DNA from: Mytilus trossulus
Taxonomy: Eukaryota; Mollusca; Bivalvia; Mytilida; Mytilidae
Direction of reading: 5' to 3'
DNA: 64,000 nt
NCBI RefSeq assembly: GCF_036588685.1
Contig: NC_086384.1
Span: 10,492,195 to 10,556,194, forward strand
The notes beneath the pieces were generated by a model. It saw nothing but the letters and a program-made list of their open reading frames with translations. It was not told the DNA's origin and made no database searches. Below are positions 35,413 to 46,000 of the stretch, piece by piece. A program made the translations under genes and the position numbers. Position 1 is the first letter of the stretch. Each line of letters starts with the position of its first letter.

Positions 35413-35514
35413 CTTTATCACATATTGCTCCAGAATAGCCCGTATCGCATGCACAAGAATACGAAGTTCGATCATTTATACACCTGCCATGATGACAAGG
35501 GTTTGGGCCGCAGT
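35413..35514 (-). CDS. EGF-like domain exon, visible EGF 5
   Basis: A 102-nt phase 1-1 exon (acceptor TTACATGTAG, donor GTAAGT). Cysteines run CGPNPCHHGRC, then CACDTGYSGAIC. CINDRTSYSCAC fits the Asp/Asn-hydroxylation pattern; the O-glucose serine is absent. Confidence 0.94.
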
Positions 35515-35719
35515 CTACATGTAATCAACAAATTATATTACACAAAGGTACAAAATACCCGTTAATAATTTTCACATAAAAGTTGTTATTACTGTTCAAA
35601 ATTTTATAAAATAATGTATCGATTACAAATATGATCACAATTTTTTTTCTTTCATTCTTTGCCTCCTAAGTAAAACAAATGCATTTCTGTTCTCGTGCAA
35701 AGTTTTGATTTTTATGCAC

Positions 35720-36080
35720 CACATATGATAGAAGATGGGCATTAATTTTTATGTTCTGTGTGTCCGTTCGTCCGTTCGTCCGACCGTCTGTTCCGCTTCA
35801 GGTTAAATATTTTGGTCAAAGTAGTCTTTGATGAAGTCGAAGTCCGAATATTTGAAAGTTAGTACATTTGTTCCCTAAGATGTGATCTTTTTAAATTTAA
35901 TGCCAAATAAGAGTTTTTATCCCAATTTCACGGTCAATGGAACATAGAAGGTGATAGTACGAGTGGCGCATCCGTGTACTGAGGACACATTCTTGTTTTT
36001 TTTCTATAATTTGATACGTAAAGCATATTTTTTAGTGTACCTGAAAAGGGTACATTAAGAAAAAGTTTTTTGGAGGCACA
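35720..36080. repeat. Dispersed repeat with TCCGTTCGTCCG runs
   Basis: A block with GTCCGTTCGTCCGTTCGTCC and GATGAAGTCGAAGTCCGAAT interrupts the intron. Such CCGTTCGT runs are common in mollusc dispersed repeats (from memory). The boundaries are approximate. Confidence 0.4.
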
Positions 36081-37084
36081 CGACTTGTCATACTCTCATA
36101 TTCAATAAAACATAAAAAGTAATTCTTCTTTCAAAACAGGTACCGAAATAATAAACCAATGATAGTGTATTACATAAAGGAAGCAAATAATATTGTTTTG
36201 CTTAAATACCTGATCTTATATAAGTCATGTTGTTGATACTAATGATATAGCTATGTATACAGATTTGTCAAATTGATGAGCTGTTAACCAATATTGACTT
36301 ATTGATGTTAACGAATTCCATTACTACATGTTATATAACAAGTATGTGTGTGATAAGTTATGTATCAGTTCATTATGATATATCAATAATGTGCAAAGAA
36401 TTTGTGCGAATAAATGAACTCATCATAGATATCAGGACACAACAGCGAATAAAAGCTATAAGTTAAATGAAACTGCAAATTCAAACAATAAAGTTAAAGA
36501 TGTTTATTTACTTGCATAGCTTAGTTTTGCTTTAAAAGAAGTGAAAGCGACCTTGAAAAAAAAACAGAAATTTTTTTGTATTATCGACGTATTCATAAAT
36601 ATACCCATACTGAAGTATTGACTCTCCAAACACTAGCTCGCCGATATATGCAGAGCGTTAAAAACGAAGCATCTTTTTATTACTAGCAAGTGCGAGGGGA
36701 AACCGTGACGAAAGAATATAAGTACATATGCTCTTGAAGTTATCCGGTTAACTTTGGCAACAGCTTGAAAGTTAATTGGCTACCTATCAACAATCAATGA
36801 ATGCAATATTATTTGTCGATAATACAATAAATACAAAAATAGCGCATGCAGGACTTAGTTTAAATATATGCATGCATCATGTGCATTGGTTCAATAATTT
36901 CGATAACACTTAAATTTCAAGAAACTTGTTTCAAAGGACGCCATTACGAGTTGCTTGACCCTGATGAAATATTAGCTTGACAGATGATATCGGATATGTT
37001 CGTTATGTCTTTACTACAATCTGTGCCTTTTTTACGAATGTGACAGACCGAATTCACCTGTTTGGTAAAAAAATGATCAACACC

Positions 37085-37205
37085 TGAGATAACCCCCAGT
37101 TTTTTGTTGCGTTCGTGTTGGTGTTTGATTTTGCGATTTGGTTATGGACTTTCCGTTTTGAGTTTTCCTCGGAGTTCAGTACTTTTGTGATGCTCCTTTT
37201 TTTAT
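37085..37205 (+). repeat. Interspersed repeat R2, fragment
   Basis: Shows GGTTATGGACTTTCCGTTTT and TTTTCCTCGGAGTTCAGTAC, about 130 bp from the microexon at 37337. Confidence 0.65.
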
Positions 37206-37336
37206 ATGCCCAAAGGCATTTTAAATGAAAAAAATAAAATAGTTGTTTTAACCCAATATGCATGCTTTGACAGCTGTTTGTTTTCGACTTATGGGTTTTG
37301 ATATGCATTAGATATCCTGACTTGTATTTTACTTAC

Positions 37337-37345
37337 GATAGATGA
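37337..37345 (-). CDS. 9-nt linker microexon (EGF 4 to 5)
   Basis: TCATCTATC lies between acceptor TTTTTTATTTCAG and donor GTAAGT. Joined in phase 1 it reads IIYH. It differs by one base from the microexons at 34149 and 40884. Confidence 0.87.
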
Positions 37346-37639
37346 CTGAAATAAAAAAAAAAATCGATCAAACATTATTCATTTCCAATATTTTGGTCCT
37401 TTGAAAACAAACTTATACGTAAAGTTTGCAGTATATATGTTTGCAATAATTGAATGTTGTATCTATATCTAAACACATTATAAATTTCTTTCATTCCATT
37501 TATTAATGCTTATGGTGCTTTACTCTGTAGATTAAATTAAATTAAATTAAAGTTGCACCATTATTTGTTTCTAATTGCTGCTTTGGCATTCTTTTTACTT
37601 ATCCGTTGTAGGTTATGTATAAGTCATATGGTTCAATGC

Positions 37640-38861
37640 TGACCCAGTATAGATCCATAGAAGGTTAGTAACATCCATAGGGGGTTAAAAAAATGCCGCA
37701 CACTATATGTATTTTACTCAGCCTTATGGTCCGTAGAGGGTAAGTTGTAAACCGTATAACGAATTTATTGCAGTCCGTTTTTGGCTTTTTTCGTTTTGTA
37801 GAAAAATAAACAATGATATAGAACAACATCAATAGAGGTCATAGTCCAGTCAATCTAGCATAAATTTGTCCCTAACCCGAAAGTAATCGCAACAGAAGAT
37901 TTTTAAGTATTAATCTTTAGCAATATACCCCAACTATACACAGAAAAAAGTCCCATAAAATTTAACTTGAGGAAAACTTAAAAAATCACCATTTAAAATT
38001 CCTATGAAATTTGCATTGAAAAGGGAGATAACTCTTGCAAAAAAAGCAAAAATATCAATAAAAATTGATACAAAATTGTAACTTCACCGCTTCTATTAAT
38101 AAGAATGTATTGATTTTTGATTTTTTAGCGATCTTTAGATTATAACAAACAACTCTAAAGGTGTTTTCATATATTTTATCCAGCTATAATCTAGATTTCG
38201 TAATCCATTAGTCGACCATTTAATGAGTTTTTCAACATGTCAAGGTAAAGAATCTCAAATTTAGAAAAAATAACTAAGCATGTATTCTTCTTTTTGTGGT
38301 TTAAAGTTTCTTTAGATAAGTAAGTTGCTGAAAAATATAATATGCAGATATAAACAATATCAAATTTTCACATTATTTTTTTTTAAATGGTTACAAAGCT
38401 TCAAATTTGCAATTTCTTAAATGAAAAATGCACGAAAAAAATAAAACTATCCATAACACTTGGGTTTTGTACATTTCATGAGCAGGAGATTATATAATTT
38501 AGTCAAATACAACCTTATAACCCCATCAAAGTATCATACTTTACATACATTTCAAGAAAAACAACCAAAAACTGACCAAAAAAGACTCATTTTTGCAAGA
38601 GTTATCTTCCCTTTCAATGTTAATTTCCATAGGAAATTAAAAATGCTGATTTTGAGTTTTCCTCAAGTTAGATTTTTTGGGACTTTTTTCTGTGTATATA
38701 AAGGGCATAATGCTATAGATTAGAACTTAAACATTTTCTGTTGCAATTAGTTTGAGGTTAAATCTTAGTTTGACTGGACTATCATCCCAATTGACATAAG
38801 ACGCGACTTCATATACCAACATATGTATTTTACTAACCCTATACGGATCCATAGTGGGTCA
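37640..38861. mobile_element. Outer inverted-repeat element (host of nested insert)
   Basis: The ends are diverged inverted repeats: TGACCCAGTATAGATCCATA at the left, and GGATCCATAGTGGGTCA at the right reads TGACCCACTATGGATCC inverted. They enclose the element at 37842-38781. A related block (TATGTATTTTACT..GTCCGTAGAGGG) recurs inside the left part. Boundaries are tentative. Confidence 0.45.
37842..38781. mobile_element. MITE with inverted ends of about 210 bp
   Basis: The outer ends are TAGTCCAGTCAA and its complement. Inverted similarity continues for about 210 bp on each side (shared blocks ACACAGAAAAAAGTCCCA, AACTTGAGGAAAACT, AGATAACTCTTGCAAAAA). The flanks allow TA or TCA as target duplication, so the superfamily is unclear. 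No transposase is seen; the 38460-38723 open frame is a by-product. Confidence 0.8.
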
Positions 38862-39665
38862 CCGAATGACTGCTTAAAAACAATAACAACGTAATAATTT
38901 ACACACGGTGCAACAATGATTGATATTAGTATTTTAAACAGGGTATACCTAATTATTGAAATGAGACATTAATCTGGCTGTCATGAACTGGTTATAATGT
39001 GTTCAGCAACTGTTCAAATGATTTGTTTAGGTTGCTCTAAGACAGATAAATTTCTTGTTTGATTACTTTTCTAGTATAATGGGAGGGTTAGGTGCCAATA
39101 AACATGTAGAAACCAATCACATTTCTTTTTTGTTCAGTGGATGTCATTGGCTGATTTCGGCAATCCCTATGTTTCGTTTGATGTAAGAAGCTTAAATCTG
39201 GACTTCGTTTTTTTTTGTTTTTGACCTGTTTCGCATTTGAATTTGTCCAGGGTCGCTTAATCATTTTAAATGATAAGGACCTGTTTCAGGCGATAAAACA
39301 CATACACCTGCAGCTTAACATCTTGTCGACTATTGATGACAATTTCAGCATGTCTTCTTTTTAACACTCTGGACTATTTTTCGATTGTCTAGTGCATCAC
39401 CATAGCTTTAACTGTAACCGATTTTATACCACTGCATTATAATTTCTGTTAAGATCCTTTGATAAAAGCACAAGCCCGTGGTTTCCCAATACATCAGGTA
39501 AAAATGAGTGTAAGGAAAGATTGAAAACAAAATGTATATTCGGGTTCACAGTCATGCATATATTGATAAAGCTTTCTGCATGCTCCACAAACGATTAAAT
39601 TTGTATTTTATTCAAAAATAAACAATAAAATAGATATGATATCATACGTCCTTTGTTTAACTTAC

Positions 39666-39767
39666 TTGTATTACATATTGCTCCCGAATAGCCTGCATCA
39701 CATACACAGATATATGACGTTGGACCATTTAAACACCTGCCATTATGACAAGGATTGGGGCTGCAAT
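39666..39767 (-). CDS. EGF-like domain exon, visible EGF 4
   Basis: A 102-nt phase 1-1 exon (acceptor TTGTTGATTGTAG, donor GTAAGT). Cysteines run CSPNPCHNGRC, then CVCDAGYSGAIC. CLNGPTSYICVC fits the Asp/Asn-hydroxylation pattern. Confidence 0.94.
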
Positions 39768-40439
39768 CTACAATCAACAAATAACATAGCACGTATGTAC
39801 AAAATAAACTCAAGTCTTAAAATAAAAACTATTATTAATGTGCAAATTTAAAATTGCATCGATTACAAATCGTCAATAATTTATTGTCAAACTAATTATT
39901 ATCCTAAGCTAAAAACGAATCAGTTCCCGTTCAAAAGGTGAATTGTTATTCTATCTGTGAGGCTAAATAATTACATTTTTGCATCGTTTTCATAACTCAC
40001 TATTTTACACTAGTACCGAATTGATTAACCAATACATTGTGTGAAAATAAATAAAGCAAACACTATTGTTCAGCTTGAATACTTTAACTAATAGTATTAA
40101 TAATATTGAAAGATATATTAATGCTGAAAAGACACAGTATCATTGATTGTACTATTCAGCATTATTGACCGAGAACCGGTATTCCTATTTACACAAAATG
40201 ATGCAAAACACACCCAACCTGTTAAATCACAACGTGCAAGAAATGATCTCAAAGCTCCCTTTTTACAATGGCACCAATATGATAAAGTAATGGATATTGC
40301 AAAACTTGTAAGAATCAAATTCAATCTGTTTTTCAAGCTTGATAAACCTCTCACTTGTATGACAGTCTCATCAAATTCAATTCATACTGACAACGATGTG
40401 TGAAAAACATCAACTGATAATAATTGTAAATGTGATAGT

Positions 40440-40650
40440 AATGATACGACTGAATACAGAGGTGTCATTATAATGCATTTTTTTGCGACTGTCATATTAG
40501 TGAGAGTTTAAGCTAGCTAAAAAACATATTAAATACACAATTTTCTACATAAGAAAATGCCTGTAGGAAGTCGCGAAAATGACATTTGTCTGATGTTTTT
40601 AGCATTTGATTTTGCCATATAATATGGAAATTTCGAATTTAGTTTTTTTG
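40440..40650 (+). repeat. Interspersed repeat R2, degenerate
   Basis: Recognisable by AGAGTTTAAGCTAGCTAAAA, TTTTCTACATAAGAAAATGC and the CTGTAGGAAGTC block. It lies in the same place relative to the microexon as in the neighbouring cassettes. Confidence 0.5.
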
Positions 40651-40883
40651 TTTTGTTTTGCAATTTATGTGCAATAGTTTGGTACAATTGCTGTAGAACC
40701 CGTATATATTTATATTCACAAACAAAAGCAAAACAAACTGGTTTACTACAATTATGTATTCTAATAATATGTATCGATAAAACGATGTCCATAATTCGCA
40801 AATTTTCGTAGAAACAAAAGACAATATTATACAAGTATCTTAAAACCCCCAAACGATTGATCTTTGATTTAAAAGTTACTTAC

Positions 40884-40892
40884 GATTGATGA
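40884..40892 (-). CDS. 9-nt linker microexon (EGF 3 to 4)
   Basis: TCATCAATC lies between acceptor GTTTATTTCAG and donor GTAAGTAA. After EGF 3, which ends in T rather than A or G, it reads FINH. Confidence 0.87.
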
Positions 40893-41009
40893 CTGAAATA
40901 AACAATGAGTAACCATTATTTATGTTAAGACAGGTTTATAAATAAAATTATTGTTACTTCGGAAAACACAGGTTTATTATTAAACCTGTTTTCCTTTAAA
41001 ATTTCTAAA

Positions 41010-41600
41010 TATAAAAAGAAGATATGGTATGATTGCCAATAAGAAACTTTCCACAAGAGATCAAATAACACAGCCATTAACAACTAAAGGGCATCGTACG
41101 GCCTGTAACAATGAGCAAACCCCAAACCCATAATCAGCTCTCAAAATCCCCGAAATGACTAAGTTATACAAATTCAAACGAGAAAACTAACGGCTTGTGA
41201 TACATTTTTAAACATTGTTTATTACAAAAATAATGCATATTTTATCTATCTTACTTAAATTATCTGTTTCCTTTTTTTTTATGTCTTTCAGTTTATCTTA
41301 GAATACTATTTTACTTGAATAAGGACAGTGATGATTTTCCGTGATAAATACAAAAAGATGTTGTTTGAGAGCTAATGAGACAACTCTTCATCCTAGTCAA
41401 AATTTATAAAAGTAAACCATTATAGGTCAAAGTACAGTCTTTATCACGGAGTCTTTTTTCACATCGAGCAGCAAGCTATAAATGATCCAAAAATATTACT
41501 ACTGTAAAACCATTCAATCGGAAAACCAATGGTCTAAACTATATAAAAAAAACTTATGGGCCACATCAACAAACGACATCTAGTCAATAAACAATAAACA
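41010..41600 (-). repeat. Two inverted R1 copies
   Basis: The first (about 41010-41220) has GATATGGTATGATTGCCAAT, CATCGTACGGCC and CAAATTCAAACGAGAAAACT. The second (about 41360-41600) has TAAACCATTATAGGTCAAAG and AGCAGCAAGCTATAAATG. Confidence 0.75.
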
Positions 41601-41934
41601 TATATGTGTAGATCAGCCCAATCTTTTTCTTTTCTTTTTCTATTTTTGATGTTGACCATATTTGTTTATTCTTTACGTCTTATAAGCCTTTGATCAGCTG
41701 ACCATCATGGTTTTGCTTGTAAAGTATTTGCCTTTATGATTTTCTTTTTACAGTTCCCTGTTTTTTGTTTTTTGTTGAAAGTAGAACAGCGACCTGTAGC
41801 TGTTAAATTCTAATTTTGAAAATACATTTGTATTATAACGTTTTTTTTCCATTGATGCTTGGAAACTAAGTCCCCAAATGTTGTAATATTTTTCAACTGA
41901 TTTTGATAGTTCGTTCTTATGTTGTACTGTTATA

Positions 41935-42270
41935 CCACTGTCCCAGGTCAGGGGGAAGGTTGGGATCCCGCTAACATGTTTAACCCCGCCACATTATTTA
42001 TGTATGTGTCTGTCCCATGTCAGGAGCCTGTAATTCAGTTGTTGTCGTTTGTTTATGTGTTACATATTTGTTTTTCGTTCATTTTTTTTTTACATAAATA
42101 AGGCCGTTAGTTTTCTCGTTTGAATTGTTTTACATTGACTATGCGGTATGGGCTTTGTACATTGTTGAAGGCCGTACGGTGACCTATAGTTGTTAATGTT
42201 TGTGTCATTTTGGTCTTTTTGTGGATAGTTGTCGCATTGGCAATCATACCACATCTTCTTTTTTATATTA
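41935..42270 (+). repeat. Interspersed repeat R1, near full length
   Basis: Best-preserved copy: CTGTCCCAGGTCAGGGGGAA, GTTTAACCCCGCCACATTAT, CATGTCAGGAGCCTGTAATT, AGGCCGTTAGTTTTCTCG and CATACCACATCTTC. Confidence 0.85.
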
Positions 42271-42639
42271 GTTTTGAAATCAGTGTTCAGTACAGAAAAT
42301 AGTTATAACATAATTGCCGTAAGTTATTAAATTCGCTCTGATCAATGGTACACCATAGATAGTTTTGTTTATGTGTATCGGTTTCTTTTGCTTACGAAGC
42401 TCCACACGCATTCAGGCATTTCTAATTCTTTGCCTTATCAATGTTTATTTTGGGGATGGAGCGTTTTCTGGTTGGGTTTAATAAAAAACAATTACGTTAC
42501 AACAAATTCACAAAGTTTTATATTCATTTTCGCGCACAAAACTGACTGTAACATGTGTAAAACGTATTATTTTGATTGTTATAGCTTCATTTGTTCCTAA
42601 AATTGAGTTCAGTGATGACTGCTGCACCCATATTTGACT

Positions 42640-42910
42640 ATTGTACCTATTATGTCTGTTTTGTTTACGCATCAATGTAAATATAATGTAATTTGAAGCG
42701 ACTGTCATACAAGCGAGAGTTTTAGCGCTTTAAAACCAGGTTCAATCCACCAATTTTTACATTTAAATATGCCTGTACCAAATCAGGAATATGACAGTTG
42801 TTGTCCATTCGTTTGATGTGTTTTATCATTGGATTTTGACGTTTGATTAGGGACTATCAGTTTTGAATTTTCCTCGGAGTTCAGTATTTTTGTGATTTTA
42901 CTTTTTTCAA
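42640..42910 (+). repeat. Interspersed repeat R2, next to EGF 3
   Basis: Contains AAACCAGGTTCAATCCACCA, CAAATCAGGAATATGACAGT, TTCGTTTGATGTG and TTTTCCTCGGAGTTCAGTAT. It ends about 28 bp from the EGF 3 exon. Confidence 0.75.
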
Positions 42911-42937
42911 GTATAAATGTTCTATATATAAACCCAC

Positions 42938-43039
42938 ATGTGTCACACTGATGTCCTGTGTATCCAGCATAGCAAACACAGCTAAAGGTTGAATGAGAGT
43001 TGATGCAAAGTCCATGTTTACAGGGATCAGTGACACAAT
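42938..43039 (-). CDS. EGF-like domain exon, visible EGF 3 (founder of the 95-bp array)
   Basis: A 102-nt phase 1-1 exon. Cysteines run CVTDPCKHGLC, then CVCYAGYTGHQC. CINSHSTFSCVC fits the Asp/Asn-hydroxylation pattern. The acceptor is TATACTTTATTCATTGTAG. The donor (CAT then GTGGGT) is the weakest of the EGF set, and it is the only one without GTAA or GTATT. Immediately upstream in the transcript are about 137 truncated copies of this exon with the same acceptor; only this 3'-most copy keeps the sixth cysteine and a donor. Confidence 0.9.
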
Positions 43040-46000
43040 CTACAATGAATAAAGTATACTAACATAGCAAACACAGCTAAAGGGTGAACGAGAGTTGATG
43101 CAAAGTCCATGTTTACAGGGATCAGTGACACAATCTACAATGAATAAAGTATACTAGCATAGCAAACACAGCTAAAGGTTGAATGAGAGTTGATACAAAG
43201 TCCATGTTTACAGGGATCAGTGACACAATCTACAATGAATAAAGTATACTAACATAGCAAACACAGCTAAAGGGTGAACGAGAGTTGATGCAAAGTCCAT
43301 GTTTACAGGGATCAGTGACACAATCTACAATGAATAAAGTATACTAACATAGCAAACACAGCTAAAGGGTGAATGAGAGTTGATGCAAAGTCCATGTTTA
43401 CAGGGATCAGTGACACAATCTACAATGAATAAAGTATACTAACATAGCAAACACAGCTAAAGGGTGAATGAGAGTTGATGCAAAGTCCATGTTTACAGGG
43501 ATCAGTGACACAATCTACAATGAATAAAGTATACTAACATAGCAAACACAGCTAAAGGGTGAACGAGAGTTGATGCAAAGTCCATGTTTACAGGGATCAG
43601 TGACACAATCTACAATGAATAAAGTATACTAACATAGCAAACACAGCTAAAGGGTGAACGAGAGTTGATGCAAAGTCCATGTTTACAGGAATCAGCGACA
43701 CAATCTACAATGAATGAAGTATACTAGCATAGCAAACACAGCTAAAGGTTGAATGAGAGTTGATACAAAGTCCATGTTTACATGAATCAGTGACACAATC
43801 TACAATGAATAAAGTATACTAACATAGCAAACACAGCTAAAGGGTGAACGAGAGTTGATGCAAAGTCCATGTTTACAGGGATCAGTGACACAATCTACAA
43901 TGAATAAAGTATACTAACATAGCAAACACAGCTAAAGGGTGAACGAGAGTTGATGCAAAGTCCATGTTTACAGGGATCAGATACACAATCTACAATGAAT
44001 AAAGTATACTAACATAGCAAACACAGCTAAAGGTTGAACGAGAGTTGATACAAAGTCCATGTTTACAGGGATCAGTGACACAATCTACAATGAATAAAGT
44101 ATACTAACATAGCAAACACAGCTAAAGGTTGAACGAGAGTTGATACAAAGTCCATGTTTACAGGGATCAGTGACACAATCTACAATGAATAAAGTATACT
44201 AACATAGCAAACACAGCTAAAGGTTGAACGAGAGTTGATACAAAGTCCATGTTTACAGGGATCAGTGACACAATCTACAATGAATAAAGTATACTAACAT
44301 AGCAAACACAGCTAAAGGGTGAACGAGAGTTGATGCATAGCCCAGGTTTACAGGAATCAGATACACAATCTACAATGAATAAAGTATACTAACATAGCAA
44401 ACAGAGCTAAAGGTTGAATGAAAGTTGATACAAAGGCCATGTTGACCGGGATCAGTGACACAATCTCCAATGAATGAAGTATACTAGCATAGCAAACACA
44501 GCCAAAGGTTGAACGAGAGTTGATACAAAGGCCATGTTTACAGGGATCAGTGACACAATCTACCATGAATAAAGTATACTAGCATAGCAAACACAGCTAA
44601 AGGTTGAATGAGAGTTGATACATAGTCCATGTTTACCGGGATCAGTGACACAATCTCCAATGAATGAAGTATACTAGCATAGCAAACACAGCTAAAGGTT
44701 GAATGAGAGTTGATACATAGTCCATGTTTACAGGGATCAGTGACACAATCTACCATGAAAAAAGTATACTAGCATAGCAAACACAGCTAAAGGTTGAATG
44801 AGAGTTGATACAAAGGCCATGTTTACAGGGATCAGTGACACAATCTACAATGAATAAAGTATACTAACATAGCAAACACAGCTAAAGGGTGAACGAGAGT
44901 TGATGCATAGCCCAGGTTTACAGGGATCAGTGACACAATCTACAATGAATAAAGTATACTAACATAGCAAACACAGCTAAAGGGTGAACGAGAGTTGATG
45001 CATAGCCCAGGTTTACAGGGATCAGTGACACAATCTACAATGAATAAAGTATACTAACATAGCAAACACAGCTAAAGGATGAACGAGAGTTGATACATAG
45101 TCCATGTTTACAGGGATCAGATACACAATCTACAATGAATAAAGTATACTAACATAGCAAACACAGCTAAAGGTTGAATGAGAGTTGATACAAAGGCCAT
45201 GTTTACAGGGATCAGTGACACAATCTACAATGAATAAAGTATACTAACATAGCAAACACAGCTAAAGGGTGAACGAGAGTTGATGCATAGCCCAGGTTTA
45301 CAGGGATCAGTGACACAATCTACAATGAATAAAGTATACTAACATAGCAAACACAGCTAAAGGATGAACGAGAGTTGATACATAGTCCATGTTTACAGGG
45401 ATCAGATACACAATCTACAATGAATAAAGTATACTAACATAGCAAACACAGCTAAAGGTTGAACGAGAGTTGATACATAGTCCATGTTTACAGGGATCAG
45501 TGACACAATCTACAATGAATAAAGTATACTAACATAGCAAACACAGCTAAAGGTTGAACGAGAGTTGATACAAAGTCCATGTTTACAGGGATCAGTGACA
45601 CAATCTACAATGAATAAAGTATACTAACATAGCAAACACAGCTAAAGGTTGAATGAGAGTTGATACAAAGTCCATGTTTACAAGGATCAGTGACACAATC
45701 TACAATGAATAAAGTAAACTGGCATAGCAAACACAGCTAAAGATTGAACGAGAGTTGATACATAGTCCATGTTTACAGGGATCAGATACACAATCTACAA
45801 TGAATAAAGTATACTAACATAGCAAACACAGCTAAAGGTTGAATGAGAGTTGATACATAGTCCATGTTTACAGGGATCAGATACACAATCTACAATGAAT
45901 AAAGTATACTAACATAGCAAACACAGCTAAAGGGTGAACGAGAGTTGATGCATAGCCCAGGTTTACAGGGATCAGATACACAATCTACAATGAATAAAGT

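Noticed and set aside
40143..40403. 86-codon open frame on the + strand
   Set aside because: It overlaps duplicated intron sequence, with a relative near 33520, and is antisense to the EGF gene.
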